Assembly: GCA_947034885.2 (NCBI GenBank)
Contig: OX344749.2
Span: 40,391,682 to 40,455,681 of the forward strand
Length of the DNA: 64,000 bases
Direction: 5' to 3'
Source: Thuidium tamariscinum
Taxonomy: Eukaryota; Streptophyta; Bryopsida; Hypnales; Thuidiaceae
A program made the position numbers and the translations under genes. Of the stretch, positions 1 to 12,564 are shown piece by piece; the first letter of the stretch is position 1, and each line of letters starts with the position of its first letter. The notes under the pieces are model-generated. The model was not told the origin of the DNA. It worked only from the letters and a program-made list of their open reading frames with translations, and searched no databases.

Positions 1-117
1 ATCTCTACGTCATTTGCTGGAGCTTATTTTAATTGGATTTTAGCGGAACGTGTATCAATTGACTGAACGTTTTACTCTGAAATTTCTGATGAACGTGACC
101 TTGTTTTATTGTCGCAG

Positions 118-2781
118 TTTTAGCGACAGGTATCAGGCAGCGGCCATAGCAGCTAGTGTGAGTGCCTTACAATTCTTTTTTTTAATATTTAGGGGTTGTG
201 GTATTCCCGTTTTCACTGAAACATTGGGTATCTACAGGTGTAACTTAAGATTTGTCCATCAATATTAATTCATAGCCCAGATTACAATAGGTTCTCAGGT
301 ATGTGTAGAGCGTTCTGTGCTAGTCTGCCACATTCAGAGCAAAAGTCATACTATTTTAGTATGCTACAGTGTGAGATCAGTTCCAAACTATTAGACATAT
401 TTCTTCTTATTCAATGATCTAGCTTATCAGCACTATCTTATGATGCACTGAGATGATTTTGAACTCAGGTGACAAAGTTGAAGATCAAGCATCTCACGCT
501 GCTGATAACTCAGCAGTACTACAGCTTTAATCTGGGCTTAAATATAGCTGAGGTTTGTACCTTCCATATGATATTGTGTGCTGATCTATCTGGGCTCTGG
601 TTCATGGGATTCACGTTCTCATTCGGGGGGATAAAAGCATTGGAGCAGGTCGTGTAAGTTGGTTATCTAGGTGAATTTGCGACTAGAATTAGACAGGGCT
701 TTTCCCTGTCATGTCGGTTATTGTGCTCGAACTTATAAGTTGTCAGTATTTGAGGCAGTATTTGGGTTCAGCCGCAGAACAGTATCAGTGACACAAAGAG
801 TGCCGATGGTACTTGCAGGCAGTGGGTTCCTTGGCAACTACGTACCTTCTTCAAAGAGGAGAAAATTCAATTATCAACTCTACTGAGCTTGCCGATGTTC
901 TTGATAAAGTTGGAGAGGATGAGTTGGTTGTCATGGTTGCGCAACCAGTCCAGGCCTATGCAATTTGGACAGCTGCTTCTCAATTGGTATACTTGGAGAA
1001 CATCAAATAGGACCATGACTGCAGCCCTTTTCTAGTGAAGATTGAGAAACTAATGAGTTTGGATTTAATTTTATTTCCTTTAAAGAAATATGTGGTTGTG
1101 GGCACAGTGATCTACACTGGGTTACTTGATTACAACTTTCTCTTGTGTTTACTAGAGGTGTCAGGGTGTTTATTGGATATCCTTCTCTCGTTGTGCAGGA
1201 CAAGATAAGATATCCATTCTGGTATTTCGGGACAGATGGAGTAACTGCTTTTGATCCAGCGGATACGAATAATACAGGTGTTCCATCCTGAGACACGTGT
1301 GGCGAGCAACATTGTAATACGTAATTTGCTTAATTGACAGACGTGAGGCTGAAGAGCAAGTTTATGGTGTGGTACCGTTACTGAATTTTACGGCAGTGTT
1401 TGCTTGGTGCAGATCCTGTCTTGGTGAGCGCGTTACAGGGTGAAATTGGAGTTTCCCCTTATGGTATGAGTATCTCGATTCCTGAAGCATGTGTTTATCT
1501 CTGTACTCGTCGCTTGTTATTACTAGGCTTGGATGATGTGAATTTTCTAATTACTTGGAAATAAACGCAAGAATCTCGATCATTGTTTCAGGCGGCGACA
1601 TCCTCAACAATGCCCCTTGCGAGAAATTTTATTCTTACTGGAAAGCAAACAATTATTCAGGTTTTCCTTCGGATGGAAATCTCAGACCGCGTTCTTACGT
1701 ACCGCACCTAATTGATGCTGTGCAAACATATTTCCTAATAATCGACAACCTCATCAAGGCAAATTTGTCTGTCACGAAAGATAATGTCCTTCGAGCACTC
1801 AATGGCTCCGGGCCTGGATTCGAAACGTTTGAGGGTTGCAGCGGGACAGTGTCATTTGACACTGCTACAGGAAGTCGAAGTGTAGTTGCGCAGGTTCCTC
1901 AGTATGATCTCGTATCGCTTACACCTGATTATTGGAATGTGAGTCTCGATCAACTCTCGTACATATTAGATCTTGACCGTTCCAAGAAACGTGTGTAGCA
2001 CTCCCTTTTGCTTCCTCTCTAATTTTGATGAAGGGAGTGAAGAGATTTTTTCCAGAAGTTTTTCGGACTTTGAGCCAGTATTTGTCAGCACGAGTGTTAA
2101 TTACACTACGAGAAAGTGATGTGAGGCATCTATGAATCTACAACTTCCTTGCGCTCCACGTCTTGGAGCAGTTGGAACGCATTTTTATAGTTTCTACTTC
2201 ATTTTTCTGAAACTCGTGTAAAATGATCTTTGGGATTAGTTTTGAAAGATATGTGTGTGCAGGTGAAGGGTGAGATCAAAAACGGCAGCGTGCTCAATTT
2301 GCAATCGCTTACACCACCTGGAAGCGATTCAAACTCGGTATCATACTCTTCCTATGCTAGAGTTGCAATGCATGTTTCGATTCTTCAATTGCACATCGTT
2401 TCTAAAGTCTGATGGGATAAGTCTATCTTAATCTTCTCCAAATTTACTCGTACAGTTAGTTTCCTGCAGTTAACGTCCATGTCCTGTGTGATTCATCAGA
2501 AGGAATATTTGTAACTTGCATGCATCGATAACGAGCCCTTAATTTTGCAGACATATTTGGCACCAGACCCAAACGGAATGTCGAGCAATACCAAAGTTGG
2601 CATCATTGTTGGCACCCTTTTGGGAGCAGTGGCTGTATTGTTTCTCGCTGGAAGTGCCTTGTACTTGTACAGACGAAAATCTGGCCATACTCTCATTAGG
2701 ACCGAGTCCAGGCGTAGAATATTGGATTTTGTAGGAACGGGTAGTTTCCGAGGTTCAGACAGTTTCCGACTCGATAGGTAG
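118..2781 (+). CDS. Single-pass receptor-like protein with periplasmic-binding/ANF-type ligand-binding ectodomain (5'-incomplete)
   Basis: Only the 3' part lies in the window. Exons read with good splice sites are 118-157, 469-552, 819-986, 1199-1277, 1592-1938, 2263-2337 and 2551-2781; one or two more, near 195-230 and 1341-1440, are likely but their edges are unclear. The translation has features of the type I periplasmic-binding fold of Leu-binding proteins and ANF/glutamate receptors: an LLITQQYYSFN strand-helix piece, VVMVAQPVQAYAIW, a WYFGTDGV motif, and a late PQYDLVSLTPDYWN segment. The last two junctions are both phase 0 and lead to a transmembrane helix (about VGIIVGTLLGAVAVLFLAG) and a basic tail of about 37 residues rich in Arg and Ser, then a stop. 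No kinase, cyclase or ion-channel domain follows, so it is not an ordinary plant GLR channel. The ligand is unknown; the role as a cell-surface sensor is inferred. Confidence 0.6.
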
Positions 2782-4860
2782 AATTGCATAGCATGCTTTA
2801 AGACTTAAGTTCATTCTAAAATGTCCGCTAGTAAGAGTGAATGATCAATCTTCCTTTAAGTTAATCGCAGTAGTCTTCCATGGACAGGATCTCTTGGTAG
2901 TTACTAATGCCAATGGTTCCAGATCTACTGTGATGGGGAACGTGGTATTTTCTATTATGCATAGTGTAGTGTTTCAGATAAAAGGAGTGAACTTGTTCCT
3001 TCGCACTACGGGATTTTCAAGGGTTTAGGGTTTAGTGTAGTTGTGGTGTGAAGGAAGTTTCTAGATCAATTTAACTCTTTGAGACTTAGCTTACATGAAA
3101 CTGGGTAACTGATCTTACAACAGCACTGTCACTTGCAACAGCCCTGCAAAACGAGACCAGGATTGGCTGAGAAATCTACTCTCTTTTCATTGGGTGACGC
3201 ACAAGTCATGAAATATTCAAGCCCGTGTATTATCGATATTGCATTTCTATCTAAAGTAAGTTATAGTATATCCTAACCCTAACTTGTCATTCAAGGCCCT
3301 CAGCTCTCTGGTGTATCAGTTAATTTCTAGGTGAGTATTAAAAAGTCATTGTATCAATGTCAATAGAATACTTAATCAACATTGCAAGTACATATGTAAA
3401 AATAAATCTTCTACACCTAAAGCCAATTGAACAAAAAGTTTCAATCATTTTATTTAGTGAAAATAGTACTTAAATTGATGCATTAAAGAACAAACTTATA
3501 ATAGTGAAAATCGTACAGTATTATATTGAAATTTATGAAATTGTTTAATAATTTGACAACAAGTACAATTTTTTAGTATTGAATTTTAAAATGATGCAAC
3601 AATACTGAACTTTTGATATATTTGAAAATTTTCCAAGTATTGCAACTTATTTGGTTCAATCTTATATAGATCATTTGTTCAAACATTTGCAAGTTTTTTC
3701 TTTACTTCCAACCGTAGTAAGGATGAAGTCACTAAATTTCTTCCATAGATCCTTCGTTTTAGCAACAATTTCTTTACAAATTTTTGAATCACATCTATAC
3801 AGGAAAGTATCTGAAATTAGCTTATATGATTGCTTCATGCAATTGCTTGTTTATCCAAATTAGCCTTGATTTAATTTATTTCTATTACTTGTTGCCCCAA
3901 ATTACTTCTTTTCTTTTTAAATCCAATCATCTACATTTTTTGATAGAGATTTAAAAACATTAAGGTATACCAATATATCTATAGATATGTGGTCTATAGT
4001 TAGAAAAATTACCTTTGAATATGTTGCATTGGGCAGTAGCTATTAACAAGCATCCAATCTTTGTAGTAAAATGAATCCATAATTTTTCAAAGTACAAAGA
4101 TCACTACAAAAAGTATAGATCCAATGAATGTGTATTCCAGTGAAAATATGAAAATAAGAATACAAGGTAATATAAACCAAAATCAAATTGTTGTAAACAA
4201 TAATAATATTAAAATATGTATATATAGAAATATTTAATATAGATTTTTTATAATAAATAATAACTTCATAATAATAGAATGTAAAAGATTTTATGCTTTA
4301 GTTAACTTTAAAAAGAAGGACTGCTGTAGTGATTGTAAAAATCATCCATTTTGATACCATGGGAATCATTGGTTTAAAAAATTCCAATAGCACTCATTAG
4401 AAGTCAATTAGAATAGAAGATCTTCTATTTCTATACAAAATTCTACAGAAGAATAGTTGTATTTCTATCTCGTAGAAAAAGATTCTCTATTATTCGTTAG
4501 ATACTAAATGTTTGCTCCAATGGAGTTTGAGGGTTAATCTTAGCTAATTTTTGATGATCTTCAAATAATTTTCGATAATCTTTAGTTAATCTTAGCTTTT
4601 CAATTGAAATTTAATGAAAGACTAGTATGCCCTCTGTTGTTAAAGTAAAAGTAAAAGAACTTCTTTAATTTATTAATTCATCAAAAGTTTGCAATTCAAT
4701 ATCTTTAAATTGTAGGTCTAAATGCTACAAAACAAAGTGTGCACCCCTCTTCATGAAAGGCTTTTCAATTGCTCTAAAAAGACAACCAAACTATACATGA
4801 TCTAGGAGATTCAATTATAAAAAGCAAAAAACAAAAACAAACAAGCAACTCAACTTAAGG
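2782..4860. other. AT-rich intergenic stretch without a supported gene
   Basis: The short open frames here are what AT-rich DNA gives by chance. Two adjoining telobox-like copies (GGGTTTAGGGTTTAG) lie near 3020-3034, just past the receptor gene, with a single AACCCTAA near 3274. From about 3400 on the DNA is low-complexity, with many poly-A and poly-T runs. I saw no splice-consistent exon. Confidence 0.5.
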
Positions 4861-4867
4861 TATGGAA

Positions 4868-5056
4868 ACTTTATTATTTAATAAAGATACTTTATTATTT
4901 AATAAAGATACTTTATTATTTAATAAAGATACTTTATTATTTAATAAAGATACTTTATTATTTAATAAAGATACTTTATTATTTAATAAAGATACTTTAT
5001 TATTTAATAAAGATACTTTATTATTTAATAAAGATACTTTATTATTTAATAAAGAT
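4868..5056. repeat. Minisatellite: nine perfect 21-bp palindromic units
   Basis: Nine head-to-tail, apparently identical copies of a 21-bp unit, followed by a partial tenth. The core CTTTATTATTTAATAAAG is close to a perfect inverted repeat, so each unit can form a small hairpin. Because 21 is a multiple of three and one frame has no stop, the array forms an open frame encoding a TLLFNKD heptad repeated nine times. Identity between units suggests recent slippage-type expansion. Chance openness explains the frame better than a protein. Confidence 0.95.
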
Positions 5057-5059
5057 ACT

Positions 5060-6990
5060 TTATTAATACTTTCAAATACTAGGCCTTAGACTTCTATACA
5101 ATGATTCAATATTTGAATATAAAATAAAAATAGTTATAAATTGACCTTGATTATTGTTTAATTTTTTAAAATAAAAGTTGAACAAATTTGGTAAACATCC
5201 ATAGTATATAGTCTAAAAATATTTTATATTTTATTGTAAATTTTATAATATTATTATAGATTATAATAGTTAGATATGTAAAATTGGAGTTCCAAAATAA
5301 GACATAGGATGATGTGACTATTTTGAAAGCACCTATACATTTCCAAGGGGTGGTATTTTTTCACATTTGAAAATTTGAAAATTTCATTTTTTATTTTATT
5401 TTATATATTTCAATTGTAAAACTACTCAACCTTAATATAATGTGGATAAAGTTAAAATACATCAATTTGTCCCAAATTGAATCATTAAATATAGACAGTG
5501 CAATATTAACTAGAAAACTAACATTTGATTCTTGAAAAAATTTAAAGATGAAAAAAACACATTTCTATATGTTTAGGAAATGTTTGCATTCATATGTTGT
5601 TCAAAATTTGAACACCAAATCCTTTCAAGGTTAAATCTTTGACCTCATTTTTGCAAATCTTATTTCAACAAATATATATAGAGTTTATTAGTGCAATTTT
5701 GGCTCGGTCACCTACTCTCATACTCCTACATTAGTAATTTTAGAAAAATATGTCCTCTTGTAAAATCAAATCCAACCATTAGATACAATAGGTCAACAAC
5801 TTGTTTGCAAATTTGAATGACTTTCATCCAAACAATAATGATAATGAAAACTGAATTTTAATCTATCATATCCATTGTTCATAAATTTTCAAAGGTTGAA
5901 ACACTAAAGGATTAACCTTGGAAGGATGTTGAGGCCAAAAAGTATCTACATTATTATAGAGATGACAAATGCACCTATAATTGATTCATAAATTAGATTA
6001 GTTTTGGCTGATAATGGATCTTTCAAGATTAAAGAATGGAAAGTACAATTTAGAATTAGGAAAAAATAAGAATGATTAATTCATTTGTTTATACCGTGCA
6101 TGTAGGTTTGTTTTACTGAAATATTTTATTTTTTTCAATTTGACCATTCCGGATGCAGATAGGAATTCTTTTCCCTTGTTGGATTGATTTTTTCTATTCA
6201 TGCATAAATGTGATCTTTTTTCTAATTTTTCTCAAGAACAATTTTTCAATTTCTAGAAATAGTTGTAGATAATTTTTTAGAGTTCGACATCTTCCAAATT
6301 TGCTTGAGTTATTTACGAAACTGACCTACACGTCCGGTACTTGCAAAATAGAAGTCAAAGAATTAAAAATTCCAAATAACCTACAGTACTGGACATTGTG
6401 TTCAAATAACCTCCAGAGGATTCGGTCACGTCTACAATTCTCTTCAACCGAATGAAGTCAAGACAGCTTTGCAAAGGGCAAAACAAACAAAGCAACAAGA
6501 GATGCACAATAACTGCTCCACAAAGTCACTCCCAAACGATCACAACATGCATAAGGAAATCCCGGTGACCATTTCACATGAACTGTAACAGATAATAAGA
6601 AGATGAGCTCAAATCCGGATGAACCAATGCACAAGATTAAGAAAGGAATACCACATGCCATTCCAGCATTCTCTTTAACAGTATTACACAATCGAACTTC
6701 AACAATTCCATTGTCTGAAAACAGTTGTCGTCCGCCCAATGTCTAGTAAAATGGTCTTGCAAAGATCAAGTGAATCAACTCGAAATGCACAAGAATTGCT
6801 CAACAAGCTCTTCCCCATTCGATCGCAACAACATGCGCAAGGAGATTCGAGCAACCATTTCACATGAAATATAACAGCTGAGAAGTAGTACATAAGGTCA
6901 TATTCTGAAATCAAATGCACAAGATGTAGAAAGAAATACCATATTCGATTTCAGGATTCAAATCATTGCTCCTTTACAAGTAATGCCGAC
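5060..6990. other. AT-rich intergenic stretch without a supported gene
   Basis: This is the region 3' of psaK, which is read from the other strand. Short open frames at 6458-6920 contain two related segments of about 70 bp (CATTTCACATGAA with nearby CACAAGATTAAG/CACAAGATGTAG), which looks like a local duplication downstream of psaK. No recognisable protein is encoded. Confidence 0.4.
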
Positions 6991-7002
6991 AAATTGAACA
7001 TT

Positions 7003-7923
7003 TTACAGGCCAGTGGTGGCCTTGAGACCGAGGACAATTCCTACACCGATAATGTGGCCCAGTGCTCCGAAGGCCAGAGTGTCCGTGGCGGTGAATCCAG
7101 CGGGGTCGCCGGTCTGGAGGCCCGATTCCCTGTCCACAAGCTTAAGCCCAGCGGTGGACTTCCTGTTGGCCGAGGGTGCAAGGCCGAACCGTCCAGCGAA
7201 CAGCAGCAAGGTCGTGGAGGCAACTATGATCTGCAGTAGAAAATAACGAACATTTGCTACTCCGAATCACAAGAATAAACATGCCGTAATAAATTAAAAA
7301 GAAGAAGACAATGTGAGGCTACCGACTATTCCAAACAAAATTACATACAAAGGCCTAACACAGAACATATACCTCGAACAAATTCCAGTATCATAAACAA
7401 AAAATTCGAATACAGATCATTCAAGGAGCTTACCAGGTTGGTCGAGGAACCGATGTAGTCGCAGCGGGCTCCCAATGCACCCTTGCCAGCAAACTTCCGC
7501 ATGGCCTAACAACACAGAACACACCCATAATTAGGTAACCCACGCATTTCAAATTCTCCATCAAAACTCATCCAAAACACAGCGATCAACATCAAACCAG
7601 ACAACCCCAACAATCTGCAGAATTTTAACCAATTCAAATCTCCAAGACCACAAACTAAACTCTCACCATTGACAGCAAACCCTCGAACAAACATTTCAAA
7701 CGACATTAATGTCCAGTTCCCCCTCTTCCCTTCCCTTCAAGAGCAGTTTGCATACAACCGGATCCCCAAACGAACTCAATGCAAGTGCTTCGAAGGAATG
7801 TGGGGAGTAATTTTCACTTACCAATGAGGGGAGGGGCTTGGCGAAGCTGGTGGTGGCCTTGAGGCCTTCGAACTGGCGCACGGAAGGGGCAGCGACGGAC
7901 ATCGTTGCGGCCATGGCTGCCAT
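7003..7923 (-). CDS. psaK: Photosystem I reaction centre subunit PsaK, chloroplast precursor
   Basis: PsaK is a two-helix thylakoid membrane subunit at the edge of photosystem I that stabilises light-harvesting antenna binding. Three coding exons on the minus strand are 7923-7822, 7505-7434 and 7230-7003, in phase (34+24+75 = 133 aa). Donors are gtaagt and gtaagc; acceptors are ttag and ctgcag. The start at 7923 begins [15 protein letters not shown], a Ser/Ala/Thr-rich plastid transit peptide. The mature part carries the family signatures [39 protein letters not shown] and [13 protein letters not shown], with helices near residues 59-75 and 112-130. Length matches known precursors of about 130 aa. 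An in-frame upstream ATG at 8118 would add 65 residues, but that region reads like 5' UTR. The gene looks intact. Confidence 0.95.
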
Positions 7924-8239
7924 TGCTGCAGCTGCTGCGAACAGGCGAATTGGTCTGTGCGAAACCGAAGAAGTTGGGGTGGAGATGGAAGTGCAAATGC
8001 GAGAACTGGGATGCGAGAGGAGCAAGGGCGTCTTGAGCTTGATGGTGCGGGGGCGATAGGATGTGGATATGGCGATGGGAGGCCAATGGGAGGCTCGTGG
8101 CCTCCTTGCAAGATCCACACGCCCCCTTGGGGAGAGACTCTGGATAAGCCCCGGGACTTGCCACGGCTGAGTTGGCGACGTTTCACAGGTTCGAGGGATG
8201 CTTCCCCGGCTCTCCTAGAGACGGGAAAAAAGCAATTGC

Positions 8240-11083
8240 TGCTCTAACCGTATACATACGGTGCCAATTCGTATATTTGACTCTTAAACTACTAATCATG
8301 AGAGGTTTTAGAGGGCCTCTCTAAGAGTGTACATAACATTTAGGAGCCTGGGTAAGGGCTGCCTTTCCTCTCTGAAGCCCCATCTAAACAGAGTTCATCC
8401 TTGCAGTCAAAAAGGAAAGAAGGTAGGAATTAGTTTATAGTAACTTACTTGAAATGGTGCATGTCAACTTGCCTTGGGAGTGCAATCTGTCAGCACAAGT
8501 TATTGTACCATGGCAGCAGGCCACTGGATCATCTTGATTTACTTTGTTAAATGCTAAGTCAATTATAGGCAACTGAACAAGTAAGGGACTATCCAACCTC
8601 AAACTCTGAAATCAATAGTTACTGATATGGTGCGGAATATTCCGCACCATTCCATCCACATGAAGGCAAGTTTGCTTACTGCTACTGAATGTTATGTAAG
8701 TTTTTCAATTGTGGGAACCCTATGAATTTTGCCATACAAGAAATCTAACAGGGTCATGAGATCACCACAATACATAATGTTAATGAATTATTATTATTAT
8801 TATTATTATAAAAATTTAATAATTCATTTTTTAGTTTTTCAATATTTTTTGAAATTTTTGAAAACAAAAAATATTTTTTATTAAAAAATTTGAATTTTCA
8901 TACCAACAATGGTTAGTTCATAATATAGAGAATAATTTTAAGGATCAACCTTGAAAGAATCTTTCAAGAACTCTGAAAAAACTTATAATATATGGAGGAA
9001 ACTGATATACATTATTGCACTGGAAATTCAACGTGTAACATGCTTCATTTGAATCCACATGGGTGTGGTCCTAAATTTATGCAACATGAAGGTAGCATGA
9101 ACATATGAGTCTCATGTTTGTAAAACTAATTTCCTTAAGGAATGGACGTAGTAGAGTTTTTCAATTTTGTAAATTAACGAATTTGTAACCCTATCTCTCT
9201 CCTACCCCCTCTCTTCCTCCCCTCTCTTCCTTCCTAGGACCCTTGGATATAGATGATGGTTGAGGTTTATTTTCCATTGGTCTCTTTACTTGTCTTTTAG
9301 TGTCTTTTTGCTTGCTTTTAGACAATTAGCCTAGAATTGACTTCTAGCTCACATTGCTTGCTTCACTTATCCCTCTTAAGACCTCCAATCATATCTTCTT
9401 AGAACTTTGTTTGAGATCTAGTTATATGCATGAAGTCATTCTTTCTATGTACTACTATAGACTTTCTTTTCTATACTTAATCCAAGATGAAATTTCAAAG
9501 TGAATATGTTTCATGTACATGTCATCATAGCATTTGTGCCTTATTATGTTCAAATGAGCTTTACATGTAGCCATTTAGCAACTTTTAGATGTGTAAAAGG
9601 CACAACAATGATCCAAATGGGAAGTACTATGTGTTATTGGATCCAACACAATGGGAATATAATTTTTTGTCACTACCATATGATTCAATTTGAGGATTGT
9701 TATTATGTGAGCTTAGGAGCATGAGCCTATGAGCCTAAAAGATTGTACCCCTATATTTATAGATGTGTATATTATAAGAACCTTCTATAATTATACTTTA
9801 ATTATGTTATATATATGAGGGATTTTATTATGTGAACCTAAAAGTGTGAGCCTATGAACTTAGAAGACTTCATGCCTATGGTACAGGTGCTTATAATCAC
9901 CATCAATCATGGTTGTTCTATATCTACTAATATACACACTTGAGGGTCACAATTGGATAAAATAGTAACAAATCTTCAAGATTGTAATCATTAGTGAAGG
10001 GATTGAAGCTCATTGAATATACTAGAACTGATGTCTTAGGCATAATTTTCTCAAACAAACAACATAAATCTTTCAGAAAGAATACAGTAACTTAACCAAA
10101 GGTTGAGCTCACAGACACAATTCATGTCTGATTAACACCAGGGCTTTTTTTTCTGGCGAAATTTCGCTAGTTTGTCAGAAATCTGACCTCTGTTGGGTCG
10201 TCCCTCCAAAATCTGGCCTCTGCGGTGAGGCCAGCAGGGGAGACACTGTTCCAAAAGAAAAGCCTTGATTAACACACCTTCTTAGTTGAATACATTAGGG
10301 GAGGAGGCTCCAAAACCGCTCAGGCTCCAAAACCGCTCACCTTTTGATCTTTACAGTAATGTACAAATAATGAACATTTGAAGGGGTGGACGGTTTTGGA
10401 AATTTATAACTAATTCTACAGAGCTCCAAAAAATATGAAACGACTTGGGTTAGATGCCTATTCAAGCTGTCTTTCTTAAAAAGTTCACTGAAAAACATTT
10501 TAAGATGTTTCACCTGTCTAAAATTCTGTTCCAGCCCTTAGATAGTCAGTTTATGGACCTTACTCCCAAAAGAATTCCAAATTTTCTCTGCCCTCTGGAA
10601 CTAATCAAGTCACAGTTCATGGACCTGAAGAAGAATTGATCCGAGCATCAGAATCAACATTGTGGTCACTATCAATTAATTAGCATATGATTTGTAGAAA
10701 TAGATCAATAATGGACAATATTAGGGGGTGGGGGGTGACGATTTATCGTCGATTCCAAATTTGATTCACCATTGTTTGTGGCCCCTTCCAAATATTGCCC
10801 TTTGGTAAGAGGGCACGCAAGGCTTTTTGCTGTTCATATACAGTTCAAAACCCCCCGCTGATGGACATTATGTAGAGCATCAGAATCAGCATTGTGGTCA
10901 CTGTTAATTCATTTGTATATGTTTTGTAGAAACAGATCAATAATGGACATTACGTGGAGTACAACGATGGTTTCAGTTTGGGTAGTAATGAAATGTTTTG
11001 CGCCTAAGAAACCCAGATTAGGTGCAATGAGGTTTTTTCTACTTGATGGTCATATTGAGCTCCTCACTCCCTTACTACTGTTG
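8240..11083. other. Repeat-rich intergenic DNA upstream of psaK
   Basis: No gene is supported. The stretch holds a perfect 24-bp palindrome at 8627-8650, a (TTA)n run near 8788-8812, a direct duplication with GAGCCTATGAGCC/GAGCCTATGAACT near 9715-9740 and 9845-9870, a tandem pair of GGCTCCAAAACCGCTCA at about 10308-10340, and two copies of an 80-bp segment containing CAGAATCARCATTGTGGTCAC near 10648-10720 and 10875-10950. Confidence 0.5.
8627..8650. repeat. Perfect 24-bp DNA palindrome
   Basis: The half-site ATGGTGCGGAAT is followed at once by its exact reverse complement, giving 12-bp arms with no spacer. It sits about 700 bp upstream of the psaK start in otherwise AT-rich DNA. It could be a dimeric transcription-factor site, a tiny foldback footprint or chance; no gene lies next to it. 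Confidence 0.9.
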
Positions 11084-11268
11084 CAGTATTGTTTCAATGG
11101 GTTCACAGTCCAACCTTGAAATCATACTGTTCCAAAACAAAAGCAATACTGTAACAAATATGCTCCAATGGGAAAACGGTGCTTTTGTTGAAACAACATT
11201 GTTGCAATACTACCTTTGTATTGCAACAGTATAATTTCAGGGTCTGTGAACCCATTGAAACAATACTG
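11084..11268. mobile_element. Small foldback/MITE with about 45-bp terminal inverted repeats
   Basis: The left end CAGTATTGTTTCAATGGG is matched in inverse by the right end, which finishes CAATACTG at 11268. Inverted similarity continues inward through GTTCACAG/CTGTGAAC and beyond. No open frame is present. A target duplication is not convincing, so the superfamily is left open. Confidence 0.7.
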
Positions 11269-11440
11269 TTTCAATGGGGGATTACTTTCCTGATGCTATT
11301 ATACGGTAATGCTTTGATAACCTTGAAGGCCTCCTGAAATTCACCAGAAAAAATGATCAGAGAATGAGTGACAAAAGTTGCACGGGGGGGATTAGAGAAC
11401 CCCACAACTCCACTTCTTCAAACCTAGCTCCTGAGCTTAA

Positions 11441-11528
11441 CACATGTGAACTAGATTCATAAAGTTATAACACATGTGAACTAGATTTACAAAGTTATAA
11501 CACATGTGAACTAGATTCACAAAGTTAT
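11441..11528. repeat. 30-bp tandem repeat, three copies
   Basis: CACATGTGAACTAGATT begins at 11441, 11471 and 11501, an exact 30-bp period with only one or two differences. No coding or regulatory role is evident. Confidence 0.9.
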
Positions 11529-11585
11529 CAATGATGACTAAGTTTTAACCTAATAGAACAGTCATTCAGTCAATATTAGATGATG

Positions 11586-12431
11586 TTAACCCCTAAGCGC
11601 TCAAACGACCATTTTATGGTCGCTGCCCAACTTTGGGCAGCATTTTCGGGCAAAAAAAAACTTTTTTCAAAACTTTTTTTTTTCAAAATTTCAAAATATT
11701 GGATTGTGTTTCAACATTTTCATTCAAAACTAAGATCTATACAGTCAAACAAAAGTTATAGCAAAAAAAAGGAGAAACTGTACAAAGTGTCTAAAATTGC
11801 TTAGTGTTGAAAAACTTACTATTTGGGGGAAGTATTGATGCTCTCATTAATAAAATTTTTTTATTTTTTAACAAATCAATAAAAAACACAATTTTGTCCA
11901 ATCAAAAAAAAATTCAAATCCTAAAAACAGAAATTGTATTTTTGGTGAATTTTTGAAGTTATATCTTCAAAATTCATTTGAAGAGAATCTATAAAAAAAA
12001 AATTTAATTTTGATCATATGGATACTTTCTACTTTTTGTGCTCTACATTATCTTCTTTGATGCTAACTTCAAAAAAGTTGTAATGCTTATATTTTATAAC
12101 ACATTTGTATTTTGTCTTAATCCCTTGGGCTTTTAGAGGTTGAATATTTTGCATTTTTTTATAAATCAATAAAAAACACAATTTTGACCAATCAAAAAAA
12201 TTTCAAATCCTAAAAATAGAAATTGTATTTTTGGTGAAGTTTTGAAGTTATATCTTCAAAATTCATTTTAAAATAATCTAAAAATATTTTTTTTACTTTG
12301 ATTGTATGGATACTTTCTACTTTTTGTGCTTTACATTATCTTCTTTGATACTAACTTCAAAAAAGTTGTAATGCTTATATTTTATAACACATTTGTGTTT
12401 TGTCCTAACTCCTTGGGCTTTTAGGGGTTAA
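11586..12431. mobile_element. Non-autonomous element with TTAACCCCTAA termini, containing a 310-bp internal duplication
   Basis: The left end TTAACCCCTAAGCGCTC and right end GGGCTTTTAGGGGTTAA form terminal inverted repeats with TTAA at both outer edges. Inside, about 310 bp is present twice (about 11830-12130 and 12150-12430), recognisable from AATCAATAAAAAACACAATT and TACTTTCTACTTTTTGTGCT. It has no transposase. Related ends occur near 14724, 15492, 44048-44275 and 57013-57945. TTAA flanks would suit a piggyBac-like target, but a TTA or TAA target cannot be excluded because the repeat is symmetric there. Confidence 0.7.
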
Positions 12432-12564
12432 ATTAAAGATGATGTCAAGATGATGTTCAGTTAATGCTAACTATGTAATTGCCTTTGTTTTATCAAGTCA
12501 AAGTCAAGGAGGCAAATAACATCACAGGGCTGACATTTAGTTAACACCATTTGCATTTCAGTTA

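Noticed and set aside
3020-3034. Telomere repeat tract
   Set aside because: Only two TTTAGGG-like units; this fits a telobox rather than an interstitial telomere.
4862-5089. Heptad-repeat protein TLLFNKD
   Set aside because: The frame is open only because the 21-bp DNA unit lacks stops; no flanking coding signal or splice sites.
7924-8118. N-terminal extension of PsaK
   Set aside because: It would give a transit peptide much longer than usual; the sequence is Pro/Ser/Arg-rich, like a GC-rich leader, and the MAAMAATMS start suffices.
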